From: Bacteroidales bacterium
Lineage (GTDB): Bacteria; Bacteroidota; Bacteroidia; Bacteroidales; P3
NCBI GenBank assembly: GCA_900771365.1
Contig: CAAGNU010000113.1
Coordinates: 1 to 64,000 of the forward strand
Direction of reading: 5' to 3'
Length of the DNA stretch: 64,000 bases
In this document: piece after piece, positions 35,576-44,600 of the stretch
How the letters are laid out: each line of letters starts with the position of its first letter
How positions within the stretch are numbered: the first letter of the stretch is position 1
The notes under the pieces: model-generated
What the model was told of the DNA's origin: nothing
The model's database searches: none
The model's input: only the letters and a program-made list of their open reading frames with translations
Position numbers and translations under genes: made by a program

Positions 35576-38095
35576 CTATATATTGGCTCCTGCGGAGACT
35601 TGTCCAATACGGCCGGCTTCGTCGAAGTTGCCGACATTACGGTGTTTGAGCGGCTTCTGTGCTGCGCCGAAGTTCCACTGAAGGCCTACTTTTACGCGCT
35701 GCATGAGGTACTGCTGCTCGTAGGAGCTCTCCACGCCTTGGGCGGCAAGGATGGTGAAATCGTTGCTCATAGTGCGGAAGATATCGTTAAAGCTGGCGTT
35801 GAAGATAAGACGGCCGTCGAGGGCGGTCTTCTTCACGCTGATGCCGCTAACAAAGTTGCTGGAGACATGGATGTAGCCCGCAGAGACAGGTGTGGAGGCC
35901 TGGACATCAAGCTGCAGCTTCCAGTCCGCGGGGAGGTTCCATGTGAGACAGCCATAGAGGGTGCCGAGGAATGAGAGGCTTTCGTAGGGCTCGTCCTGGC
36001 TGGACACGCCCACCACGAGACTGGGAGTAGAGGGGGCGGAGTTGCGGACACCGTATGCCCCGCCACTGAGGAGGATTGAGAAGGCTTTGCCCAAGGGCAG
36101 CTCAGCGAGGGAGAATCCGCCACCGATATACTCCATGCGGCCGAAGTTGTCGGTCTTGAGGATTTGCTCGCCCGTGGTGATGTCAATCTGCGGGGTGGCA
36201 GAAAGGACATCTTTATTGCTGATATAGTTGGCATAGAGGGTGAGGTACTGGCCGAATCCGGCTGTGAGTGCGAAGTTGTTGCTGAAACAGGGCTTCAGGT
36301 CGGGGTTGCCCTCGTTGGCGGTATGGGCGTCGATATAGTTGCGGAAGGGGTTAAGCTGCGAGTAGTTCGGACGCTGGATGCGGCGCGTGTAGCTGAGGTT
36401 GATACGCTTCTTCATATCCGTAGAGGTGTAGCCTACAAAGACCGTGGGGAAGAGATTGAAATAGTCCTGTCTCACCGAGTTCTCGGTATTGTAAGCGTAG
36501 GTATACTCCCCACGGAGACCGACTTTCGCGGCCCATTGCTTAATCTGTGTGGCGAGGGTGGCATAGCCTGCGCCGATATGCTCATGGTAGTCGAATGGCG
36601 TGACGGTGTGTGTGCCATCCACGCTCCCGTCTGCGAAAGTGCTGCCAAAGACTCTGTCGAGGGTGTTGTCGGTCATGGAGAATGCCCACTTGGCGCCTGC
36701 CTCCATCATGAACATGCCGAAAACGAGGCTCTGATAATCGACCTTGGCACTGTAGATATCGACAACATTGTCGGAATGGAGCGTCATATTGTCACGCAGC
36801 AAAAGTGGGGCGACCTCAGCAGGGACGGAGAAGAACCGATAGTAGTTTGCCAAAACATTGTCGGAAAGCTGCACATTGTGCATATAGTCGAGGTTGGCGG
36901 TCATTTCAGACATCTTCTGCGGGTCGAAAGTGTGGGTGTAGTTGATGTTGCCCATGTACTGCCTGTTGTCGAACTCTGTGCTGGCATACGAATTGACACG
37001 CTGCGTGGTAAAGCCGTCTATCTGCTGGAAACTGCGGTTGCAATCCGTATCGGCCGACTGGAACATGCCGGTCATGGGCATGGTGAAGATGAAGCCGAGC
37101 GTGTTCTTATCGTCAATAAACCAATCGTTTCCGAGTTTGAGAGAGCGGCTCGAAATATGTGCGTCATAGTACGACTGCGAGACCTGAGAGAAATGCTCGC
37201 TCGTGGTGGTGGCGTTCACATCCACGCCCATAGGCATGGTGGATTCGGAGAGTTGGAGGAAAGTGTTAGTCTTCTCGGTACGGTAGTTGAGGTTGAGGTT
37301 GACATCCTGCGTGAAATAGAAACTCTTTTGGGGATTGAGCAGTTCCAAGTTGCGGCTGAAGCCCATGCCGCCGGCGTTTGCCGAGAGCGTTCCGTTGAAG
37401 CCTTGTGCGAAAGTGCGCTTGCTCTTGATGTTGATAATACCGCCCTGTCCCTGAGCGTCGTACTTAGCCGAGGGGTTAGCGATAATCTCAATCTTATCGA
37501 TGCTCGTTCCCTCCGTGCCGCGGAGGAGTGCCTCAAGACTCTTGCCATCGAGGTGCGAGGGGCGGCCGTCAATCCAGACCTCCACGGCCTGGCCGTTCAG
37601 TTGCACGTTGCCGTCCTTGTCGATAGAGACGCCCGGAGCCTTGCGCAACAGGTCGAGGGCGTTGTTGCCCTGGGCGAAAGCGCTCTGGCTCACGTTCATC
37701 ACCAGCTTGTCCATCTTCTGCTCAATGAGCGGGGCCTTGGCCGTAATCTCCACAGCGGCAAGCATCACAGCTTCGTCCTGCTCCATGTAGAGGGTGCCAA
37801 GCTCAATCGGGCTTTCGCCGACAGCTATATGCTGAGAATAAGTGACATAACCCATAAATCCTATATTGAGGAGATATTTGCCCTGCTGCTCGGCATTCAG
37901 GACAAATTCGCCTCCGGCATCGGTGATAGAGCCCGCCACAATGGCGCTGTCGGCTCCGAGAAGCCTTACAGTGGCATATGGGACGGGACCATTGTTCGCC
38001 TTGTCGAGCACCTTGCCCGAGATACTTGTTTGTGCCTGAAGCGGCAGGATGGCAAAACAGATTGCCAATGTAAATATATATCTTCTAAGTTTCAT
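35576..38095 (-). CDS. outer-membrane receptor (TonB-dependent-type barrel, OMP_b-brl_3)
   Basis: An 839-residue outer-membrane protein. Signal peptide ends LPLQAQ (about 22). A carboxypeptidase-regulatory-like domain (about 24-110: ISGKVLDKANNGPVPYATVRLLG) is followed by a plug domain (about 115-235: LDLLRKAPGVSIDKDGNVQLNG, then KIEIIANPSAKYDAQGQGGIINI) and a 22-strand-type barrel. A canonical TonB box is not obvious. No SusD partner is adjacent, so it is not a classical polysaccharide locus. It sits just downstream of the sigma-factor operon on the same strand and may be under its control. Confidence 0.9.
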   Translation of the reverse strand: MKLRRYIFTLAICFAILPLQAQTSISGKVLDKANNGPVPYATVRLLGADSAIVAGSITDAGGEFVLNAEQQGKYLLNIGFMGYVTYSQHIAVGESPIELGTLYMEQDEAVMLAAVEITAKAPLIEQKMDKLVMNVSQSAFAQGNNALDLLRKAPGVSIDKDGNVQLNGQAVEVWIDGRPSHLDGKSLEALLRGTEGTSIDKIEIIANPSAKYDAQGQGGIINIKSKRTFAQGFNGTLSANAGGMGFSRNLELLNPQKSFYFTQDVNLNLNYRTEKTNTFLQLSESTMPMGVDVNATTTSEHFSQVSQSYYDAHISSRSLKLGNDWFIDDKNTLGFIFTMPMTGMFQSADTDCNRSFQQIDGFTTQRVNSYASTEFDNRQYMGNINYTHTFDPQKMSEMTANLDYMHNVQLSDNVLANYYRFFSVPAEVAPLLLRDNMTLHSDNVVDIYSAKVDYQSLVFGMFMMEAGAKWAFSMTDNTLDRVFGSTFADGSVDGTHTVTPFDYHEHIGAGYATLATQIKQWAAKVGLRGEYTYAYNTENSVRQDYFNLFPTVFVGYTSTDMKKRINLSYTRRIQRPNYSQLNPFRNYIDAHTANEGNPDLKPCFSNNFALTAGFGQYLTLYANYISNKDVLSATPQIDITTGEQILKTDNFGRMEYIGGGFSLAELPLGKAFSILLSGGAYGVRNSAPSTPSLVVGVSSQDEPYESLSFLGTLYGCLTWNLPADWKLQLDVQASTPVSAGYIHVSSNFVSGISVKKTALDGRLIFNASFNDIFRTMSNDFTILAAQGVESSYEQQYLMQRVKVGLQWNFGAAQKPLKHRNVGNFDEAGRIGQVSAGANI

Positions 38096-38096
38096 A

Positions 38097-38180
38097 TTCT
38101 AATTGTGATATGTGAATTGTGATGTGAATTGTGATATGTGAATTGAAAGGGTAAAAACGACTCACCCTATTCACTATTTT
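38097..38180. repeat. AATTGTGATATGTG stutter
   Basis: Tandem degenerate units of aattgtgatatgtg / aattgtgatgtg (four units between 38101 and 38145), then gaaagggtaaaaacgactc and a ttcactattt tail. It lies between the 4-TM membrane protein gene and the receptor gene. Confidence 0.65.
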
Positions 38181-38181
38181 A

Positions 38182-38757
38182 TTACTTTTCGATGCTGTCG
38201 ATTATCTCGTCGACACGCTTCAACGTGTTGCGTTCCAGTTTGATGCCGATAAAGCCGCCGATAAGGAGACCCACTACGAGGCCTACTATCATGGCACGAG
38301 CCATATTCGCGTCCTCAAAGCGAACCGACACCTCGTAGATGAACCACACAGTCCACACAGCCAGCATGGGGTAGCCGATATAGTGCCAGCCGCGATAGTC
38401 CTTCTTCAGCTTGCGCATACGCTTGGCAGCCGTGAGCAGGTCGCCGTTCATGATATCAGGCGTGAAGCCACGATGGTCAATCCAAGTGAAAAGCATACAC
38501 ACCAGCATCATCACCACCGTGTAGGCAAGCAGCCAGTTGCTGAAGCCGTAATATGGGAACACAAACGCAACCAGCACTATCGCCAAGACTGCCGAGAGAC
38601 TGTTGGTCCACGCCTTATGGTTGATAAGCTCTATCTTCTGCTTCATCGTCTCACGCATCACCCTGTCGTTCACAATCTCCTCATGCTCCAGCTTGCTCTT
38701 CAGCAAAGCCATCTGGGCACGCATCTCTTCTAATTCATTATGACTGATATTATCCAT
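38182..38757 (-). CDS. four-helix membrane protein beside the sigma factor
   Basis: A 191-residue protein with an N-terminal charged helix likely to form a coiled coil (about 1-45), four hydrophobic segments (about 52-70, 75-95, 122-145, 152-172) and a short charged tail. It has no anti-sigma zinc motif (HxxxCxxC). It follows the sigma-factor gene by 74 bases on the same strand, so it may be co-transcribed and could sequester or signal to the sigma factor. Function not recognised. Confidence 0.75.
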   Translation of the reverse strand: MDNISHNELEEMRAQMALLKSKLEHEEIVNDRVMRETMKQKIELINHKAWTNSLSAVLAIVLVAFVFPYYGFSNWLLAYTVVMMLVCMLFTWIDHRGFTPDIMNGDLLTAAKRMRKLKKDYRGWHYIGYPMLAVWTVWFIYEVSVRFEDANMARAMIVGLVVGLLIGGFIGIKLERNTLKRVDEIIDSIEK

Positions 38758-38831
38758 ATTAAATTTTCAATAAAGAATGGTTAGTAATAAATTGTAAAAT
38801 GCTCTGCAACCATCTGTCGCAACCCGCGAGC

Positions 38832-39320
38832 CTATCTGTCGGAGCGGCACGCCTCTATGAGCTGCTGCTTGATGCGTACCAGCTTGACCGACACATTCTG
38901 GGGCGTGATGCCCATAATAGCCCCGATATCCTCGTAGCTCATATTCTCCAGCCACAGCAGGATGAGCGCCCTATCCATCACGCCGAGCTTGTTGATGCGG
39001 GCGTAGAGCTGGCGGATCTGCTTGCTGTCCTCGTCCGTGTCGGCAAAGAGGTCGCCCGCCATCGAGAGGGGCACACGCTCACCCCTTCGCCGCTTCTTGC
39101 GCTCTGTGGAGAGGCAAGTGTTCAGCGTCACGCGCCACACCCAGGTGTCCGCCTTCGCCTCTCCGCGAAAACTGTCAAAGCCCAGCCAAAGATTGATGAG
39201 CGCATCCTGGAAAAGGTCCTGCACCTCGTCATGGTCCCTGGAGAACATATAGCACACCGTGTATATCGTGCCCTTATGCTCGCGGACTATCTTTTCAAAT
39301 TCTCTTTCCTTGTCTTCCAT
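38832..39320 (-). CDS. ECF-type RNA polymerase sigma factor
   Basis: A 162-residue sigma-70 family protein of ECF size. Region 2 includes FEKIVREHKGTIYTVCYMF and DEVQDLFQDALINLWLGF. Region 4 is the helix-turn-helix SYEDIGAIMGITPQNVSVKLVRIKQQL. The two are joined by a Lys/Arg-rich linker (ERKKRRRGER). The ATG at 39320 is used; a TTG six bases earlier also opens the frame. A 23-codon ORF ends 12 bases upstream, and a membrane protein gene lies downstream, suggesting a three-gene operon. Confidence 0.92.
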   Translation of the reverse strand: MEDKEREFEKIVREHKGTIYTVCYMFSRDHDEVQDLFQDALINLWLGFDSFRGEAKADTWVWRVTLNTCLSTERKKRRRGERVPLSMAGDLFADTDEDSKQIRQLYARINKLGVMDRALILLWLENMSYEDIGAIMGITPQNVSVKLVRIKQQLIEACRSDR

Positions 39321-39332
39321 CTTCAAAAATAG

Positions 39333-39404
39333 TTAGGCCTCGAAAATAGCCATTAAAAAGCTGAAAACTGTTGCCAAAGCTCCGAATAAAAGAATTGCGT
39401 TCAT
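39333..39404 (-). CDS. putative 23-residue hydrophobic peptide leading the sigma operon
   Basis: ATG at 39404 to TAA at 39335-39333 encodes MNAILLFGALATVFSFLMAI followed by FEA. This is one uninterrupted hydrophobic helix. A clear AGAAAGGA ribosome site sits about 8 bases upstream, rare in this window. The sigma-factor ATG is 12 bases further on. It may be a small membrane protein or a leader peptide controlling the sigma gene. Only the ribosome site, composition and position support it. Confidence 0.5.
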   Translation of the reverse strand: MNAILLFGALATVFSFLMAIFEA

Positions 39405-39660
39405 GATATTGTCCTTTCTTTTTTAATTGTTTGTTGTGTTACAAATTTTGTTCCTGCCAGTTCCGAACTGGTTTTGCATATTAGACGCAATTCTTGCCAA
39501 AAAACTACAAAAAAAAATCAATTTTTTACTTAGTCGCTCATTCTCAATACATTATTTACATGAATTGTGAATATTTGTGAATTGTGAAAAGTGAATTGAA
39601 AGACAACGGCTCCTGCCCAATTATCAATCCTCAATCCTCAATTCAAAACAGCCTATACCT
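39405..39660. repeat. leader region with AATTGTGAA / TCAATCCTCAATT stutters
   Basis: At 39560-39645: gaattgtgaatatttgtg, aattgtgaaaagtgaattg, then caattatcaatcctcaatcc and tcaattc. These are repeat-family members pointing inward, so part of it can fold back on itself. 39405-39555 holds no gene. Confidence 0.55.
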
Positions 39661-39678
39661 ATAAAAATGAATACATTG

Positions 39679-39696
39679 CTTTGTAATATTACAAAG
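39679..39696. promoter_or_regulatory. perfect 18-bp palindrome, operator candidate
   Basis: CTTTGTAATATTACAAAG is a perfect two-fold palindrome. It begins 10 bases downstream of the minus-strand TATCTTTGCA box, so it would cover the start of the transcribed region. Confidence 0.55.
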
Positions 39697-39705
39697 ATTA
39701 ATTTT

Positions 39706-39715
39706 TGCAAAGATA
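39706..39715 (-). promoter_or_regulatory. -7 promoter box upstream of the sigma operon
   Basis: Minus-strand TATCTTTGCA. A transcript from here would have a leader of about 300 bases before the 23-codon ORF. Confidence 0.5.
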
Positions 39716-39886
39716 CGCATAATTCCCGACATACGCAAACAGAAAAATCAACGATTGGCATCTATAAAAAAACAAAGATGTTTGAAACGAAACGTCCGGG
39801 AAATCATTCTCGAAACAGGATTGTGGAACTACAGCTTTTAAATCTCACAAAAAGCGAGAAGAATGAGTGCCCCAACCTCCCCTTCG

Positions 39887-40013
39887 CCCCGCCCTGCCTT
39901 CGCCGTAGCTCCGAGGTAAGTCCGACGTAGGTCCGAGGCTTCTTCGCCCTTTTGTCGGACCTACCTCGGAGCTACCTCGGAGCTACGGCGAAGCTACCCC
40001 GAATCTTCAGCAA
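39887..40013. repeat. gctacggcgaag / ggtccgaggc repeat tract
   Basis: Degenerate tandem words: ccttcgccgtagctccgagg, taggtccgaggc, tcggacctacctcggagc and tacggcgaagctacc. The left part is nearly the inverted repeat of the right part (ccgaggtaagtccgacg versus cggacctacctcgg), so a large hairpin can form. Confidence 0.6.
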
Positions 40014-40167
40014 TCGCAAATCCATGGAATATTACGCAATATGTTTGTGGCAAATCCGTGTTTATCGAACACTTTTTTATGCTCGAAATCAACCATTACG
40101 GGGAAGCGTGCTTTTTGCTAAAAAAAATAGTGTCCACTAAAAATATCTCTATATCAAATTAAAATAG

Positions 40168-40177
40168 TATCTTTGCA
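40168..40177 (+). promoter_or_regulatory. -7 promoter box, DUF5714 lipoprotein gene
   Basis: TATCTTTGCA, 38 bases before the ATG at 40215. Confidence 0.65.
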
Positions 40178-40214
40178 TTTTGCAGAACATATCCCACCAA
40201 CAAGTAAAATTGTC

Positions 40215-41009
40215 ATGAAACGTATAAATATCATCATCTTACTCACAGCGGCAGTACTCTTCACAGCCTGCGGAAATAATCAAAAAGAACAAACATCAAA
40301 CCCCGAAGCCATGGAAAACGAAGAATGCCTTATCTGCGGAGCCCCGCTTGAATACCTCGACCAAGACACTATGATGGAATGCGTGCTCTGCCACAAAGTA
40401 GAGCCCAGCAAAACACGCTGCGTGAAAGGCCATTACGTCTGCAACGAGTGCCACACGAGCGGCCTAGACTCGGTGGTCGTCCTCTGCCTTGCCGAGACCT
40501 CCAAGAGCCCCATAGAGATTCTTGAACACCTGATGTCGCGGTCCTTCTGCCACATGCACGGCCCCGAGCATCACGTCCTGGTAGGGGCGGCCCTCCTCAC
40601 AGCCTACAAGAACGCAGGAGGCGAGGTGGACCTTCCTGCCGCCCTTCCCGAGATGGTGAGCCGCGGCAAGCAGGTGCCCGGGGGAGCCTGCGGATACTGG
40701 GGAGCCTGCGGAGCCGCCCTCAGCACGGGCATGTTCGTAGCCATAGTCACCCAGAACACGCCTCTTTCTACCGATACCTGGCACCTCTCCAACCTCATGA
40801 CCGCCAAGGCACTCGAACAGGTGGCCAACAACGGAGGCCCACGTTGCTGCAAACGCGACTCCTACCTCTCCGTCCTGACGGCTATCGATTTTGCAGAAGA
40901 GCACCTCGGCGTCAAGATGGAGAAGCCCAAAGTGGTCTGCTCCCGCAGCCAAAACAACAACCAATGTATCGGCAAGAAATGCCCCTTCTCCCCTATCGGT
41001 AGTTTGTAA
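40215..41009 (+). CDS. DUF5714 protein with lipoprotein signal
   Basis: A 264-residue protein. The bulk (about 33-260) is a DUF5714-type domain rich in cysteine pairs: CLICGAPLEY, CVLCHKVEP, CVKGHYVCNECH, GGACGYWGACGAALS, GPRCCKRDS and a C-terminal CIGKKCPFSP. The cysteines suggest bound metal or an Fe-S cluster; the family is associated with small-molecule or methyl metabolism, but its reaction is unproven. Unusually, a lipoprotein signal (MKRINIIILLTAAVLFTAC) precedes it. The frame from TTG at 40173 begins in the promoter and is rejected. An internal ATG at 40311 would give the usual soluble form. Confidence 0.82.
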   Translation: MKRINIIILLTAAVLFTACGNNQKEQTSNPEAMENEECLICGAPLEYLDQDTMMECVLCHKVEPSKTRCVKGHYVCNECHTSGLDSVVVLCLAETSKSPIEILEHLMSRSFCHMHGPEHHVLVGAALLTAYKNAGGEVDLPAALPEMVSRGKQVPGGACGYWGACGAALSTGMFVAIVTQNTPLSTDTWHLSNLMTAKALEQVANNGGPRCCKRDSYLSVLTAIDFAEEHLGVKMEKPKVVCSRSQNNNQCIGKKCPFSPIGSL

Positions 41010-41035
41010 AATGTGAGCAATTCTTTAAATCTTTT

Positions 41036-41067
41036 TTTGTATTTTAAAAAAAAGTTGTATCTTTGCA
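41036..41067 (+). promoter_or_regulatory. promoter of tRNA-Ser
   Basis: TTTG (41036-41039), 18 bases, TATCTTTGCA (41058-41067). Confidence 0.75.
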
Positions 41068-41112
41068 AAACCATTTCGGAACGAGCAATTGACGTTACTC
41101 ACTGAAAATCAA

Positions 41113-41199
41113 GGAGAGATGCCGGAGTGGTCGATCGGGGCGGTCTCGAAAACCGTTGACCCCTTCGGGGGTCCCAGGGTTCGAATCCCTGTCTCTCCG
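41113..41199 (+). tRNA. tRNA-Ser (anticodon CGA)
   Basis: A class II tRNA with a long variable arm. Acceptor GGAGAGA/TCTCTCC, anticodon loop CTCGAAA (anticodon CGA, reading UCG), variable arm ACCCCTTCGGGGGT, T arm CAGGG-TTCGAAT-CCCTG, discriminator G. CCA is not encoded. A promoter precedes it and a terminator follows. Confidence 0.95.
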
Positions 41200-41245
41200 C
41201 AAAGAAAAGATTGTTTTTAGATTTCATGAATGTTATGGGAAAAGA

Positions 41246-41275
41246 CGTATGCAGGAAGCGGCATACGCCTTTTTC
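41246..41275 (+). terminator. terminator downstream of tRNA-Ser
   Basis: CGTATGC-AGGAAGCG-GCATACG followed by CCTTTTTC. Confidence 0.85.
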
Positions 41276-41465
41276 ATTGACCCTTCTTTCTTTGGTGTTG
41301 GACTCTATAGAGGCTGGATAGTTTAGCGAGACTGTCCAGCCCATGGAGGTTTGGCTTCGGGCAAAATGCTCAAAAACGCACTGAGTTTTCTCGTATCGAA
41401 TGCTCTCTGGCTGTTCTCATATCAACAGGCTGTTGATATTTTTTCACGGTTTGCACAAAAAAAAG

Positions 41466-41496
41466 TTGTCCATATATAATAAAATTTGTATTTTTG
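41466..41496 (+). promoter_or_regulatory. promoter of the giant surface-protein gene
   Basis: TTG (41466-41468), 20 bases, TATTTTTG (41489-41496). About 150 bases of AT-rich leader follow before the ATG. The rest of 41276-41465 contains no gene. Confidence 0.6.
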
Positions 41497-41645
41497 AAAC
41501 TTCGATTGTTAATAACTTTTTTACACAAATTAGACAATAATAGCAACTTAAACAAATTAGAAGCACCCTGAAAACTAAAAAAACACTTATAAATACAGAT
41601 AAAATAAACGCAATTAACTATATTATTAATCACAAATTCAAACTC

Positions 41646-44600
41646 ATGAAAGCATTTTTACGTTGCTTGATGCTCATCGCGGCTATCGCCGTGCCATGGG
41701 CAATGTCGGCTCAAATACCGACTGAGACGTTGATTGGATCTGAGTCGTCAACCACGACAGACAAATATCCAGTCAACGACTATTACAACTATTCGCTCTC
41801 GGAGACCATCATCGATGCCTCGGAAATCGTTGATGGAGCACAGACGATTAACTCAATCAGTCTGTACTACAATTATGCTTCTCCTATGACGAGCAAGACA
41901 AACTGCACCATCTACTTGCAGCACACCACGAAGAGCACTTTCTCCAGTAGCTCTGACATCGAGGCTCTCAGTCCTGATGCTGTGATGGTCTATACCGGTT
42001 CCTTGAACTGCGCTCAAGGCTGGAACCAGTTTGACTTCTCCAACAACTTCTCCTATGACGGCACTTCCAACCTGATGGTCATCATTGACGACAACTCGGG
42101 CGACTATGACGGCAGTACCTACGTCTTCAAAACCTCTTCTTGTTCCGGCTACAAGACCTTATTTTGGTATAACGACAACGTCAACCCCGACCTTTCAAAC
42201 ACTTCGGAGTTCTCCAGTACCCAAAATTATTACCAAGCCCGCTGCGTGATGAAGCTTAACGGCTTCCAGGGCACTGTTTCATGTCCTCGCGTTGCCTGCA
42301 TCTCCGCCAGCAACGTCAGCGCCTACACCGCAACTGTCAGCTTCACTCCTGGCGGCAATGAGACCGCTTGGATCGGCACTATCAATCCTCCCCTCTTCGG
42401 CCAGTCCTCAATCGTTCTTAACGACACGATTGTCAACCTCATGGCTCTCACCCCCACTACCGACTACACTGTGAGCGTTAGCGCCATCTGCGGCGCTGGC
42501 GATACCAGCATGCCTCGCTCTATCGATTTCAGAACCACTTGCGCACCTTACAGCATTCCTTTCACTGAGAATTTCGACGCCATGGCCAGCAACACCACTC
42601 CTGAGTGCTGGACCAAGGTCGGCCCCGGCACCGCTGCTATTAACAGCAGCACCACATATTCCCACAGCGGCTCCATGACGCTCAAATTCAGCGGAGCCTC
42701 CACTCCTGATGCAAACATTATCGCTCTGCCTCAGTTCTCCGCTCCCATTAATACACTGGAGCTCACCTTGTGGACCCGTCCTGAGAGCTTTACCAACAGC
42801 TCTTGCGGCCAGTTCGACGTAGGCTATATGACCGACCTGACTGATGCCAGCACTTTCGTTGCCTTGGACACCTACAACTATGATGAGTTCTCCTCCGTGG
42901 AAGAGAGAAATGTCAACTTCAGCAATGCTCCCGCTACTGCCATTATGGCTCTGCGCCATCGTGCCAACTCCAACTCCTGGTATTGGTTTGTTGACGATAT
43001 CGATGTCCACACAATCCCCTCTTGTCCGAAACCCGCTACCGTAAGTGCCAGCACTATCGACGCTCATAGCGGCCTCGTGCAGTGGACTCCTGCCTCGTCC
43101 GACCAGACCAACTTTGTTGTGGCTTACGGCATCGGTACCGACCCCACCACGATGGCCACCGTCAACGCTACCGGCACGAGCACCATCATCTCTGGCCTCA
43201 CCGCTCTGACCAACTATAACGTCTTCGTCAAGGCCGTCTGCGGAGCCGATGATGAAAGCCTCTGGAGCCGCATGGCTTCTTTCTCCACCGCTCTCGACTG
43301 CGGCACAGGTTATGAACTGAGAGACTTCACTATTGGTGAGGGTACCTCCAGCAGCGCCTCCTACACCTTCTACGCCAGCAGCACCTATCCTTTCGCATAC
43401 AATGCTGCTATCTTCACCGCAGAAGAGATTGGTGCTAACAACCTTTTTGAGAACAACACCATCAATGCCCTCCGCCTCCATGTCGGCGCTACAGGCGGCA
43501 CAATCAACAATGCCCACATCTATATGGCCAACGTTGACCTCGACACCTACACTGGCGCATCCGACACCACTCTCTTCGCTGAGATGGAAGAGGTCTACTC
43601 CGGCAACTTGGAGTGCGGTGCAAATCAGTGGGTCACCATCCCCCTGACCACGCCTTTCACATTCGATGCCAACAGAAACCTCATGGTGAGATTCACCCAC
43701 ACCAGCACCTCTACTGCCGGCGTGTCCTTCTTCTACACCAACTTGGTCTCCGACTACCGTAATATCTATGGCTACCGTTCCAGCACGGGATCAACAGCTT
43801 CTGCCACCAAATCATACAACCGTCCCAATATCGAGTTCATGGCCTGCACCGAAGTGCCCAGCTGCTTCCCCGTCCAGAACGTGACCGCCAACAATGTGGC
43901 CATTTCAAGTGCAGACATTTCCTGGACGCTCAACGATACGACCCAGAACAACTTCACCATTGCTTACGGCACCACCAACGATGTCGCTACGATGGCTACC
44001 GCTACCGTCACTAACGACCACGTCACCCTATACAACCTTACCCCCAACACAACCTATTACGTTACCGTCCGCGCAAACTGCGGTAGTGAGGAGGCAAGCA
44101 TCTGGCATCGCCTCATCAGCTTCCACACTCTTTGCGACATTGCTGATTCCGCAATCTTCTTCGAAGACTTCGACAGCTACACCGACAACACCATTCCCGA
44201 CTGTTGGGATATGGGCTGGTTCTACCAGAACCCTTCAAGCGGCGTTAAGACTCAGCCTTACCTCACCAGCACTACCCAGAAGTACGGCGATGCTGGCCGC
44301 TCCATGTCTCTGCAAGACCAGGGCGACGGCACCCTCTCATACATCAGCACACAGTGCCTGCCTATCGACCGCGCCAACAAGTACGCTGTCTCTCTGCAGG
44401 TCTATCGCGGCAACTACAGCACCATGAAACCCAACGAGGGTATCAAAATCTGGGCTTCCCCCAGTGCTGACGACACCACTGGTGCCACTCTCTTAGGCTA
44501 CATCCACAGACAATATACTCTCGAACCCGCTGTGGAGGCTATTGGCTGGTATCAGTATGAATTCGTCATTCCTCAGTCTGGCAACCAGTACATCTTCATC

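Noticed and set aside
36164..38122. 652-codon open frame opposite the outer-membrane receptor
   Set aside because: Antisense shadow caused by the codon bias of the real gene; Val/Leu/Glu-rich and without a fold.
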